In this document: in pieces, positions 27,721 to 36,530 of the stretch
Layout: each line of letters begins with the position of its first letter
Numbering within the stretch: the stretch's first letter is position 1
Assembly: GCA_019638615.1 (NCBI GenBank)
Contig: JAHBTL010000034.1
Span: 17,417-81,416 of the forward strand
Reading direction: 5' to 3'
Source of the DNA: Chitinophagaceae bacterium
GTDB lineage: Bacteria; Bacteroidota; Bacteroidia; Chitinophagales; Chitinophagaceae
Length of the DNA: 64,000 bases
Made by a program: the position numbers and the translations under genes
The notes under the pieces: generated by a model
What the model was told of the DNA's origin: nothing
The model's input: only the letters and a program-made list of their open reading frames with translations
The model's database searches: none

Positions 27721-28844
27721 TGTGAGAGAATATTAATAATGTTGTCAATTATATAATCCTGGTCGGTGTTCGTTAGTTCGTAGTATAAGGGTAATCTAAC
27801 CAACCGGTCAGTATAAAAATCGCTCCAATACAATTCACCTCCTTTATATTTATGTTTGAAAAACTCACTACTATGAAGGCTGAGATAATGAAAAACAGCC
27901 AGAACGCCAGCTTCTTTTAATAACTTCAAAAGTGTGGTGCGTTGCTGCAAATCTTTGCAAACAAGGTAAAACATATGCGCATTATTGGTAGTCCCTTCAA
28001 TTGTTTTTGGCAGCCTCACTCCCGATGCACATGCAATTTTTTCAAGCCCGGTCCAATACCTTTGCCATAAATAATTTCTCCGTTTCTGAATATCTTCTAA
28101 CTGTTCAAGCTGGGCATATAAAAAAGCCGCAATAATTTCTGAGGGCAGAAAAGATGAACCTATATCGACCCATCCATATTTATTTACATCTCCCCTAAAG
28201 AAAGCTGACCGGTTTGTTCCCTTTTCTCTTATAATTTCAGCTCTTTCTATTAAAGCCGGATCATTCACAACCAGCATTCCCCCTTCCCCTGAAATAATAT
28301 TTTTAGTTTCGTGAAAGGAAAATGCTGCCAGATGACCGATACTTCCCAAGGGCTTATCTTTGTAAAAAGAATCTATAGCCTGGGCAGCATCTTCTATTAC
28401 CCAAAGGGAATACTTATTTGCCAGATCCATTATTTTGTCCATTTGGCAGGCCATACCTGCATAGTGAACAGGAACAATTGCCTTTGTTTTGGGAGTAATA
28501 AGTGCCTCTATGGCATTTACATCTAAGTTCGGACTATCTTCGGAGCTGTCGGCAAACACAATAGCCGCCCCACGTAACACAAATGCATTGGCTGTTGAAA
28601 CAAAAGTATAAGAAGGCATGATAACCTCGTCACCTGGTTGTATATTTATAAGCAAGGCCGCCATTTCCAAAGCATCTGTGCAAGAAGTTGTTAATAAACA
28701 CTTCTTAAATCCATATTTTTCTTCAAAAAAACGGTGGCATTTTTGAGCAAATATTCCGTCTCCGGAAATTTTGCCAGAATTTACTGCATCTCTTATATAC
28801 TCCAATTCTTTACCGCTGAGAAATGGCTTATTGAAAGGGATCAT
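27717..28844 (-). CDS. wecE: dTDP-4-amino-4,6-dideoxygalactose transaminase WecE/RffA
   Basis: 375 residues, the length of E. coli WecE. It follows that protein almost segment by segment: GDEVIMPSYTFVSTANAFVL, VPVHYAGMACQMD, EDAAQAIDSFYK, the PLP lysine Lys181 in FSFHETKN, REKGTNRSAFFRG, DIGSSFLPSEI and NAHMFYL. It converts dTDP-4-keto-6-deoxyglucose plus glutamate to dTDP-4-amino-4,6-dideoxygalactose. The keto sugar needs RmlA and RmlB, which are not here. It overlaps the NeuD-type acetyltransferase by 17 bp, a likely partner that acetylates the new amine. Confidence 0.93.
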   Translation of the reverse strand: MIPFNKPFLSGKELEYIRDAVNSGKISGDGIFAQKCHRFFEEKYGFKKCLLTTSCTDALEMAALLINIQPGDEVIMPSYTFVSTANAFVLRGAAIVFADSSEDSPNLDVNAIEALITPKTKAIVPVHYAGMACQMDKIMDLANKYSLWVIEDAAQAIDSFYKDKPLGSIGHLAAFSFHETKNIISGEGGMLVVNDPALIERAEIIREKGTNRSAFFRGDVNKYGWVDIGSSFLPSEIIAAFLYAQLEQLEDIQKRRNYLWQRYWTGLEKIACASGVRLPKTIEGTTNNAHMFYLVCKDLQQRTTLLKLLKEAGVLAVFHYLSLHSSEFFKHKYKGGELYWSDFYTDRLVRLPLYYELTNTDQDYIIDNIINILSH

Positions 28845-29478
28845 ATCGCTTTTTTAATTTTGCTGGTACACCAACATATAAGCCTCGCTCAGATAAATCT
28901 TGTGTAACGACAGCCCCCCCTCCTGTACGAACATTATCTGCGATGGTAATATTATCAATAACTGTTGTTCCTATACCAAGGTTAACACAAGAGCCTACAT
29001 TAACAAACCCTGCAATAGTTACTGCTGGCGATAAAAATGTATGATCTCCAATTTTGCTATCATGAGCAATAACACAGCCAACATTTAAAATAACATTATA
29101 CTTTATCACACTATTATAGTCAACAATACAACCAGGGTAAATAAAGCTTCCTTCTTCAATTGTAACACTTCTATCAATAATTGAACTTGAATGTATGATG
29201 GTACCAAACGGTATTATAGAATAAAACTTTTTGAAAAGTTGTGCCCGAACGGCAAAGTGGTTATATCCAATAGCAATCATTAATACATCAAAAACCTCCT
29301 TATCAAATACATCAAACACATCTTTCACTCCTCCTAGCACAAGATATCCATTTTTATTTATGCCAGATGGGCAATAATCGTCAAAAAAACCTGCTACATG
29401 ATAATGATTATCTTTAATAGCATGATGAGCCATTTGATGTCCTAAATCACCTGAACCAATAATTGCCAATCTTTTCAT
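28828..29478 (-). CDS. NeuD/PglD-family sugar N- or O-acetyltransferase
   Basis: 216 residues. A Rossmann-like N-terminal domain (KRLAIIGSGDLGHQMAHHA) that binds the sugar nucleotide is followed by a left-handed beta-helix of hexapeptide repeats from about residue 95. His in CVIAHDSKIGDH is the likely catalytic base and the end GVPAKLKKRY is typical. PglD acetylates a 4-amino group of UDP-sugars; NeuD acetylates sialic acid. The gene directly precedes and overlaps wecE, so I infer that it replaces the unrelated WecD and makes dTDP-Fuc4NAc. It shares a base with the ATP-grasp gene upstream. Confidence 0.87.
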   Translation of the reverse strand: MKRLAIIGSGDLGHQMAHHAIKDNHYHVAGFFDDYCPSGINKNGYLVLGGVKDVFDVFDKEVFDVLMIAIGYNHFAVRAQLFKKFYSIIPFGTIIHSSSIIDRSVTIEEGSFIYPGCIVDYNSVIKYNVILNVGCVIAHDSKIGDHTFLSPAVTIAGFVNVGSCVNLGIGTTVIDNITIADNVRTGGGAVVTQDLSERGLYVGVPAKLKKRYDPFQ

Positions 29479-30608
29479 TACCCTGGAATAAACCTTTTAT
29501 TGCCGCAATAAATAAAATAACCTGAACGATCACTGCTTTTTTCTACGGGTATCAAATTTTTGTTTATTAATTCAGCAGAAACGATTTCATCATACAATTC
29601 ATGATTTTCAATAAATGGTAATATTTCGGCAGTTTCCTTCGATAAAAAATATATCCCTGCGTACCCCGTTTCGCTGAGTTCTGGAATGACAAACCGGCCT
29701 AATGAAACATCTATTACCCCTGCCAGATAATCATACCCGGTAGATAACCGCACCAAATTTGAACCTATAAAATCACCTCCCATTCTTGCTCCTACTTCAA
29801 TTATATAAATATCTCCGCGCTCGGTGACCTTTATTTCTGTATGGGCAGCTCCAACTTTCACGCCCAACGCCTTAAGTGCATTATGGGTAATTTGTTTAAT
29901 TCTTTCCCGTAGCTTTTGAGAAAGAACTGCAGGTTGATGATGAGCAAGTTCAACAAAATGAGGCGCTCCTGTTGTATATTTATCTGTATATGCCAGGATA
30001 AAGTGTTCGTAATCCCAGCTTATTGATTCAATACTTAGTTCGCGACCCTCAATAAATTCTTCGATAATTACTTGCTTACAAAAAGAAAACCTCAATGCCT
30101 GCTCCAATGCATTTACTACAGATGTTTCATTTTCTATTTTGTATACCCCTAAGCTTCCAGATCTATCAACAGGCTTAACAATTAAAGGGTACTTTAGCGG
30201 ATCGGTAATCTCCGGGGTTATTTTATCCTTATGAGTTACAAGTTTATATCCTGGAGTTCGCAACCCTCCTGCAACAAGAGCCTGACGCATTTTGTACTTA
30301 TTCGTCACGTTGGCGGTAATAGTATCTGGATTTCCAGGAAGCTCCAGAGCTGCCGTAATATAATTAACAGTACTAACAGCTACGTCTGAAGCGATTGAAG
30401 TGATGCCATCTATATTGATTCTTTTACACTCTTCCAGAATCTGATCTTTTTCAGTAATTGAAATGGGATAGAAAAAACTGGCAATATCTTTACAAACTGC
30501 CCCATCTTCCCAGGAAAAGCAATGGGTCTCAATATCCATTTCCACAGCTTTTTTAACAATAGGTAGCTGTAAATAACTTCCTCCAATAATAGCCAACTTC
30601 TTTCCCAT
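29478..30608 (-). CDS. ATP-grasp ligase (carboxylate-amine/thiol ligase type)
   Basis: 376 residues. KLAIIGGSYLQLPIVKKA forms the N-terminal pre-ATP-grasp domain. The ATP-binding part shows YPLIVKPVDRSGSLGV, IIEEFIEGRELSIES and, as the metal-binding strand, AHTEIKVTERGDIYIIEVGARMGGDFI. Enzymes of this type form an amide from an acyl-phosphate and an amine. Similar genes in O-antigen loci are thought to join an amino acid to an amino sugar. Position directly before neuD and wecE makes the 4-amino sugar a candidate amine, but this is inference. It starts after a 267 bp gap in which no clear promoter was found. Confidence 0.82.
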   Translation of the reverse strand: MGKKLAIIGGSYLQLPIVKKAVEMDIETHCFSWEDGAVCKDIASFFYPISITEKDQILEECKRINIDGITSIASDVAVSTVNYITAALELPGNPDTITANVTNKYKMRQALVAGGLRTPGYKLVTHKDKITPEITDPLKYPLIVKPVDRSGSLGVYKIENETSVVNALEQALRFSFCKQVIIEEFIEGRELSIESISWDYEHFILAYTDKYTTGAPHFVELAHHQPAVLSQKLRERIKQITHNALKALGVKVGAAHTEIKVTERGDIYIIEVGARMGGDFIGSNLVRLSTGYDYLAGVIDVSLGRFVIPELSETGYAGIYFLSKETAEILPFIENHELYDEIVSAELINKNLIPVEKSSDRSGYFIYCGNKRFIPG

Positions 30609-30875
30609 CTGATTCTTATAAAATTAAGCAGGCAATTTAAGTTCGTTCAAATTTTTCAGCCCTGAAGATAAAAAGGTGCAGAAAAGACATAATATTCTCG
30701 CGCAGTTTAAATAACCCTCTAAAAATATCTTCATTATAATCTGACAGTGCCGTCTTTCAGAATCCTGAATTATTTCAAGTATTCGCAAAGACTGAGTTAT
30801 TATTTATCTGTGAACTAATATGCAGAAGTTTAGAAAACGCCGCAGTCATGAAATCCGTTAATTGTATCTCTTGGT

Positions 30876-32879
30876 TTACATTTTCTCAATGTCCATAATA
30901 CTTGCATAAAATTTATTATTGCTCCATTCCACATATCCGGCATCCATCCATGAATGGCTACGTTGTTTTGTTAAAAAGTTTGCCCTCCATTCCTTTGGAT
31001 CCTCAACTTTTTTAACCACCACTTTAAATATTGCCTGTTCTGTGTTTTTTCCGGTACTATTTAACCAGTAGGCCGTAAAATCTCTGATTCCTTTTTCAAG
31101 ATTAGCCTGATTTATTTCCGGGCTATTTACCCTGAAAGTCCATTTTACCCAATTAAACCCCTTTAAGTAACTACCTGGTCGTCCGTCCTTTTCTATTATA
31201 GGCAGCCATTCTTCCTTTCCATTTGTTATATATTTAATGGCAACTATGTGATTATAATTTAAAAAATGACCATCCATAAAAACAGGATGTTGAGTTATTC
31301 CCAAAAAAATCTTTGAGAAAGAGCCTACAGCGGACGACAATGAGTTATAGATATGCCCCGGCAAAGTATTTTCATAATGGCTAAACTCCCGTTTAATAAT
31401 CGGGGCCTGCAAGGTAGAAAGTACTTGTAAAAAGGTTACTGCTAATAAACCGAATGTAATAAAATACACCCGTAATTTTTTTAAGGGTATCCTCCACAAT
31501 AAAAATGTATCGGGGTTTTTGGCTGGTATAGCGGCCACATAGCTAAATTCAACTTTAGTTGGCTTAGCTTTTCTTTTTAGATAATTTACCATAGCCTTAA
31601 TACCGGGGACATAACTTATTACCCCAACTATAATCAAAGATGGAATGTAAAGAAATGCCATTGAGCAGGCATACATACCCAGAGCAACAACTCTTTTTTT
31701 TCTGACGGCAATAAGGCTTTGCGATGCCTGTTGTTGAGAAAACCCAAATAGAGATGCACTCCTCGATGACACAAGGTTGTACTTTCTTACTGTGGCTTTA
31801 GTTAGCGTGTTGTCACCTGCCTTGGCTGCCGGCTTTGTTTTTTCCGCGACCAGTTCTTCTCTCTTAGCACCATCAAAAACACTATGCAAAAAGTGCGTTT
31901 TAAAATAATGTTCAGTACTAATGAAGAGTATGGCATTAAAAACATCTAAATGTTTAACAATAATCCGAATGCTGTTATGCATAGCAGAAGACTCATTGAA
32001 ATAGATAGTAAGTTTTTCTTGTTTAAACGTAAAAAAAGAAGCAACTTTTTTCCATAAGCCGGCAGGCACCAATAACAAATAAATACTAATTACACCTAAA
32101 GCAAAATATGGTATTGGAAATATCGCAAGAATTCCAAGATGAAGTCCTGTTCCAATTAAAAACAAGGGTAGCCAAAGTTTCCTTATGGGAAAAAGAAACA
32201 AAAAAACAAATTCAAATACCAAGGTAAGGTATCCTAAAAAGACAACAATATACTGGTTATTTAATACTGTTGTATAGTCCAAAAACGCTACATGTGGCAC
32301 TGAAGCTGGCAACCATGTTCCAAGTCCGTGTAACCAAAATACGGAATCGACCTTATGAAATATAGAATCGAAATAAACAAATGCAATACCCAGTAAAACA
32401 GGGATATAATAATTTAATACAGATACATTGCGAGTCTGCTTGTAGTCCCCTAATAAATTGGTTAAAGTAGAATACTTCAGTTTTTTCCTTAAAACATCTA
32501 ATGAGTTTACCTGAGAAACACTTACAAACATCAGGAGAAAGTTTATGCCCATATAAACATAAAACATATGATATTCGTAGGTGGATATGGTAGCGATAAA
32601 TACCAAAGAAAAGAGATAATTAATGACAGCTGCCCAACGGGTAAACAGTCCGAGAAGTACCATTAGTATACTTAACATCCAGGCAGCCAGCGCAGGGGTC
32701 AGGTTTACTTCATAGGGTTCAATAAAGGGTATCTTGTCAAATATCAGGTGCCTGAATTTGTAAATCTGCAAAACTTCGAAAAAAAGAACTGCAGCATAGC
32801 AAATTCTAAAAATACTTAGTCCAACTGCATCAACCTTTTTGTCGTATAGCCTTGTTATTATATTAACAAATTTCTTCAT
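30876..32879 (-). CDS. HTTM-domain membrane protein with degenerate DCC (DUF393) domain
   Basis: 667 residues. The first 280 residues form an HTTM domain (the fold shared with vitamin K-dependent gamma-carboxylase): GLSIFRICYAAVLFFEVLQI, EYHMFYVYMGINFLLMF, VYFDSIFHKVDSVFW, and a run of helices up to about 275. From about residue 290 a DCC-like thioredoxin-type domain follows, but the usual DxxCxxC reads FNESSAMH, so both cysteines are gone. After a further helix (about 465-485) comes a ~180-residue tail that probably lies outside the membrane. Gaps of 267 and 349 bp on either side make it a separate unit between the export genes and the sugar genes. Function unknown. Confidence 0.75.
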   Translation of the reverse strand: MKKFVNIITRLYDKKVDAVGLSIFRICYAAVLFFEVLQIYKFRHLIFDKIPFIEPYEVNLTPALAAWMLSILMVLLGLFTRWAAVINYLFSLVFIATISTYEYHMFYVYMGINFLLMFVSVSQVNSLDVLRKKLKYSTLTNLLGDYKQTRNVSVLNYYIPVLLGIAFVYFDSIFHKVDSVFWLHGLGTWLPASVPHVAFLDYTTVLNNQYIVVFLGYLTLVFEFVFLFLFPIRKLWLPLFLIGTGLHLGILAIFPIPYFALGVISIYLLLVPAGLWKKVASFFTFKQEKLTIYFNESSAMHNSIRIIVKHLDVFNAILFISTEHYFKTHFLHSVFDGAKREELVAEKTKPAAKAGDNTLTKATVRKYNLVSSRSASLFGFSQQQASQSLIAVRKKRVVALGMYACSMAFLYIPSLIIVGVISYVPGIKAMVNYLKRKAKPTKVEFSYVAAIPAKNPDTFLLWRIPLKKLRVYFITFGLLAVTFLQVLSTLQAPIIKREFSHYENTLPGHIYNSLSSAVGSFSKIFLGITQHPVFMDGHFLNYNHIVAIKYITNGKEEWLPIIEKDGRPGSYLKGFNWVKWTFRVNSPEINQANLEKGIRDFTAYWLNSTGKNTEQAIFKVVVKKVEDPKEWRANFLTKQRSHSWMDAGYVEWSNNKFYASIMDIEKM

Positions 32880-33228
32880 TGCCGCAGTCGTTATTGTATA
32901 AAAGTAATTATTGTCAACTTAAAAATACTCTCTTTCTTATTTTTTCAATGATTTCGAAAATATTCTCTTCTTATAGCTTCTGAAAGTATTGGTGTTCACT
33001 ATCTTACATTAGAATATTCTATGTATATCTCTGGGTTATGTTATTATAAAGTACTAACATGTACAGATATATTGTCTTCCCGGTGTGCAGAAAAAAAATG
33101 GGATGTTGAGGATGAAACAAAATCACTTTTTACGCAATTCGTGTTGCGTCAGGCTTTTTTGTTTACTATGATAAAAATCGTTGACTGTCATATGTTAATC
33201 CATTTCTTATTCTGAGCGTTTATTATCT
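32880..33228. other. 349 bp spacer between the kinase and the HTTM gene
   Basis: No convincing gene. It contains the hairpin ACGCAA-TTCGTG-TTGCGT (33132-33149); the T-run CAGGCTTTTTT lies on its plus-strand side, so it is not an obvious terminator for the minus-strand kinase gene. No TAnnTTTG box faces the HTTM gene. Confidence 0.5.
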
Positions 33229-35616
33229 TTATCTTTTAAAAATGAACTTCACTAAGCGATCCAACAGTGGCTTGTTTTTTCCTTTTTCTGGTTGAAAATA
33301 TTCTCCTCCATAACCATATCCATAACCATAACTATTAGCATAACCATATCCATAATAGCCTTTATACCGTCCCTGCGTTTTTATATCATTTATTACAAGC
33401 CCCATATTAGGCAGCCTTTTTTGCAGATATACGTTTTCAACCATGGCCAACTGTTTCTTTACAGTATATCCCTGCCTTACAATATATAAACTGGCATCTG
33501 CGAAATTACTAAGAGTAAAGGCATCACTTACAAGCCCAATTGGCGCTGTATCAATAATAATAGTATCAAATCTTTCTTTTAATGAAGTAAATAGCCTTGA
33601 TACCTGTTTGTCTAAAAGTAATTCCGAGGGGTTAGGAGGAATGGGTCCGCAGCCGATTACATACAAATTATCAAACCCAGGAACCTGTTGAATTATTTCA
33701 TCCAACGTTGCATTTCCAATTATGTAGTTGCTCAACCCCTTCGGCGCATGCATGTTAAGTCCCCTCAACAGTTTTGGCTTGCGGATATCAAACTCTAATG
33801 CTATTGTTTTTTTATTTGTAAGGGAAATAACGGCACTATAGTTAGTAGCAACAAAAGATTTTCCTTCGCCACTCACAGAAGAAGCAACAAGTATAACCGG
33901 CTTGTCGATTTTATTAAGAAGGTATTGCACATTGGTTCGCATTATCCGAAATTGCTCTGCAACCACTGTTCTGCTTCCAGATTGCACAATCAAGGTTTCA
34001 TCGGCAGCATGACCTATTTCACCAACAATAGGCGTTTGGGTTTGTTTTGTAATCTCATCCCTGTTTAAAACTTTATCATTTAGCATTTCTATTATCGCAA
34101 TAATTCCCACCGGAATCAGTGCGCCAAGGAAAAGAGCAATTAAATATATATTTCTCTTATTAGGCGCAACGGGGGTTCCTGAGGTAAACGCTTCTTCCAA
34201 TGGAGTTGAGCCTGCTACTGTTGCAGCAGCTGAGATTGCGGATTCTTCTCTTTTTTGCAATAAAAACAAATATAAATCCTGCTTGATCTTTTGTTGGCGT
34301 TCTATATCTAAAAGTGCTTTGGCTTTAATCGGAACGGTTTTGATACTTGTTTGAGATTGATTGATCTGGTCTTGAAGCTTATTAATTGTGATCTTATATG
34401 CCTGTTTTACATTTTTAAGAACCTCTTCAATTTGGTCGCGCAATTTTGCAAGAGCAGCATTCATTTGCAATAAGGACGCATTAGATTCTCCTGTTGTGGC
34501 AGCCAGGTTGTTGCGTTGCAATTGCAATCCATTGTATTGAGCAATTAAAGGGAACAATGATGGTTCCTGTACACCAAGGTCTGTCGGCACCATCTTGTAT
34601 AAGTTAGACGGCGCACTAATGTACGTTATTAAATAGTCAATTATACCAACCTGAACCTGCTGAGTAAATAAATCCTTGTTATTTTCAGAAAAGCTTGAGA
34701 AATATTGCTTTGACTGCTCGGAAAGGTCCACAATATTATTTTTCTCCCGAAACTTCATCAACCCACTTTCAACATCGCCCAATTCACTTTTAATAGTATC
34801 CAGGCGTTCATCGATAAATTGCATCGTTGCTCTCAATACCTCACGCCTTCCTTCCACATTCATTTTTCCATATTCCTTCATTAATTCATTTATCACATCC
34901 TTTCCATAGGTTACGTTATCGGTTTCAATGTAAATATCTAAAATAGTTGCCTGATCGATTGTCTGTACAGTATTAATTGACGAGGCTAAGGCCTTAGTAG
35001 ATATATTTATTGGAGAGTATGTTATGACAAAGATATTACTGCTGAAAGCGCTGAGAGATTGTTCCTTTACTCTCTGCATTCTAAAAACTCCAGCATTATT
35101 TTCAAATTCCTCATTATAATTAATTAAAGATTGTTGATTGCTGAATTTAAAGCCAGACTCTCCAACCTCTATTTCAAAATTGAATGCTCTGGACGAATCT
35201 TTGATCCGGATTATTTCGAGAGCAACCGGATTAGCTTTATAAACGTTAGAAGAGCGCACATTCCCTCTATTGAAATAGCCAACTTCTAATCCCAGATTCT
35301 TTACCACTCTTTGAACTAAACCACTCGATTTTAAGATCTCAAGCTCATTTTTCAGGTTAACATTATCCGAAAAGAGGAACATATCTTCCAGACCCGCAGA
35401 ATTTCTTGAACTATTTTTAGTGTCTTTATTATTAATATACAAAGAGCCTGTAACCTTAAATATTGGTGTACTATACCGTATTTTCACATAAGCAAGCAGC
35501 AATGCGATTGTTAGAAAAATAAATACAAGTGGTAGATATCGGAGATATTTATTAAGAAACTCCTTTAAATTAAATTCATTTACAGTTTTTTCCTGGAATT
35601 CTTTAGTTATCGACAT
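33229..35616 (-). CDS. Wzc-type polysaccharide co-polymerase with BY-kinase domain
   Basis: 795 residues. A Wzz-type N-terminus with the first membrane helix (about 28-46), a periplasmic coiled-coil region (about 270-480) and a second helix (about 492-512, IYLIALFLGALIPVGIIAI) precede the cytoplasmic kinase. There, Walker A is SGEGKS ending at Ser587, Walker A' is ALEFDIRKPK and Walker B is TIIIDTAPIG. Ten tyrosines fall between residues 751 and 773 (YGYGY pattern) and are the likely autophosphorylation sites. It controls chain length and export with the Wza-type protein 5 bp upstream. The PHP phosphatase at the left edge is the probable opposing enzyme. Confidence 0.93.
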   Translation of the reverse strand: MSITKEFQEKTVNEFNLKEFLNKYLRYLPLVFIFLTIALLLAYVKIRYSTPIFKVTGSLYINNKDTKNSSRNSAGLEDMFLFSDNVNLKNELEILKSSGLVQRVVKNLGLEVGYFNRGNVRSSNVYKANPVALEIIRIKDSSRAFNFEIEVGESGFKFSNQQSLINYNEEFENNAGVFRMQRVKEQSLSAFSSNIFVITYSPINISTKALASSINTVQTIDQATILDIYIETDNVTYGKDVINELMKEYGKMNVEGRREVLRATMQFIDERLDTIKSELGDVESGLMKFREKNNIVDLSEQSKQYFSSFSENNKDLFTQQVQVGIIDYLITYISAPSNLYKMVPTDLGVQEPSLFPLIAQYNGLQLQRNNLAATTGESNASLLQMNAALAKLRDQIEEVLKNVKQAYKITINKLQDQINQSQTSIKTVPIKAKALLDIERQQKIKQDLYLFLLQKREESAISAAATVAGSTPLEEAFTSGTPVAPNKRNIYLIALFLGALIPVGIIAIIEMLNDKVLNRDEITKQTQTPIVGEIGHAADETLIVQSGSRTVVAEQFRIMRTNVQYLLNKIDKPVILVASSVSGEGKSFVATNYSAVISLTNKKTIALEFDIRKPKLLRGLNMHAPKGLSNYIIGNATLDEIIQQVPGFDNLYVIGCGPIPPNPSELLLDKQVSRLFTSLKERFDTIIIDTAPIGLVSDAFTLSNFADASLYIVRQGYTVKKQLAMVENVYLQKRLPNMGLVINDIKTQGRYKGYYGYGYANSYGYGYGYGGEYFQPEKGKNKPLLDRLVKFIFKR
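33297..33375. repeat. hexamer-like repeat coding for the tyrosine-rich kinase tail
   Basis: CCATAA/CCATAT units recur on the plus strand; on the coding strand they read as Tyr-Gly pairs. The 6-bp step keeps the reading frame, so gain or loss of units would change the number of tyrosines without a frameshift. Confidence 0.6.
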
Positions 35617-35621
35617 TTATA

Positions 35622-36476
35622 TTATTTTAACAATATGTTTAACAGAACTGTAATTGAAGTTACAATTGTTGCAAAAGTTGCAACCAGTGCGAGGTTCCGG
35701 GCATTAGTTTGTTCAGACACTCCCGGTTTTTTAGGGTTAGATTTTACAAGTACTATATCATTTTGATGCAAATAGTAGTATGGAGACAATAGTACATCGG
35801 GCTTACTTACATCTAATATTCCAAAACTTCTTATGCCATTTTCTTCCCGAATTACCATGATACTGTCTTTTAGGCCATATATTGTCATATCTCCTGCCAT
35901 ACCTAATGCCTCTAATATGCTAATTTTTTCTCCTGGAACGGAGAAGACTCCCTGCTTAGCTACTTCGCCCAAAACAGTAAATTTGTAATTTAAAAACTTA
36001 ATATTACAATAAGGATTTTTAAGATATTGTGTTAACTTCTCCTGTATACTGTTTGCCAGCTCCGTTTTTGTAAGGCCTTCAGCTTTTATCGCTCCTATTG
36101 AATGAAGACGTATATTACCCTGCACGTCCACCAGGTACCCCGGCATATTTTGCCCTGAAACACCAGAAACGCCTGATAGTGCAGCTCCGGTCATACCGGA
36201 CTCTGCAGTTAAAGACCCTGTCATTTGCTGGTTGAAAGCGGCTGAGGCTGCTGCATTGTCGCTAAATACGGATATTCCTATTAAATCTCCTTTCTGAATC
36301 ACCGGCTCAGGAATATTAATCTGACTCAACGCTGCCGTATCAAACGGACCTTGCAGATACTGTACCTGCTTTTGCGTACGGCAGGAAAAAAGCAGGAGAA
36401 GAAAAAGGAGAACAATGCCGGAATAAGCCCTTAAAACAAGGCTATGTGGCTTCAGGGTGGGGGGATGGATTCTCAT
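35622..36476 (-). CDS. Wza-type polysaccharide export lipoprotein (OPX family)
   Basis: 284 residues. A signal sequence with a lipobox-like end, LLLLLFSCRT, gives a lipoprotein with Cys near residue 32. The export domain starts with PEPVIQKGDLIGISVF (poly_export motif), followed by LVDVQGNIRLHSIGAIKAEGLT and an SLBB-type segment, KFTVLGEVAKQGVFSVPG. A last hydrophobic stretch (about 262-282) closes the protein, as in Bacteroidota OPX proteins that carry a C-terminal membrane helix. It forms the outer-membrane or periplasm-spanning channel for the polymer. It lies 5 bp before the kinase and 54 bp after upxY. Confidence 0.92.
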   Translation of the reverse strand: MRIHPPTLKPHSLVLRAYSGIVLLFLLLLFSCRTQKQVQYLQGPFDTAALSQINIPEPVIQKGDLIGISVFSDNAAASAAFNQQMTGSLTAESGMTGAALSGVSGVSGQNMPGYLVDVQGNIRLHSIGAIKAEGLTKTELANSIQEKLTQYLKNPYCNIKFLNYKFTVLGEVAKQGVFSVPGEKISILEALGMAGDMTIYGLKDSIMVIREENGIRSFGILDVSKPDVLLSPYYYLHQNDIVLVKSNPKKPGVSEQTNARNLALVATFATIVTSITVLLNILLK

Positions 36477-36530
36477 GAATGTATTGGTTGGTTTTATTCA
36501 TATGACGTTGTAGTAAATGCTGTATCGCTG

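Noticed and set aside
33292-33489. Plus-strand frame with SITISITIT repeats
   Set aside because: It is the reverse reading of the hexamer repeat coding for the kinase's tyrosine tail.
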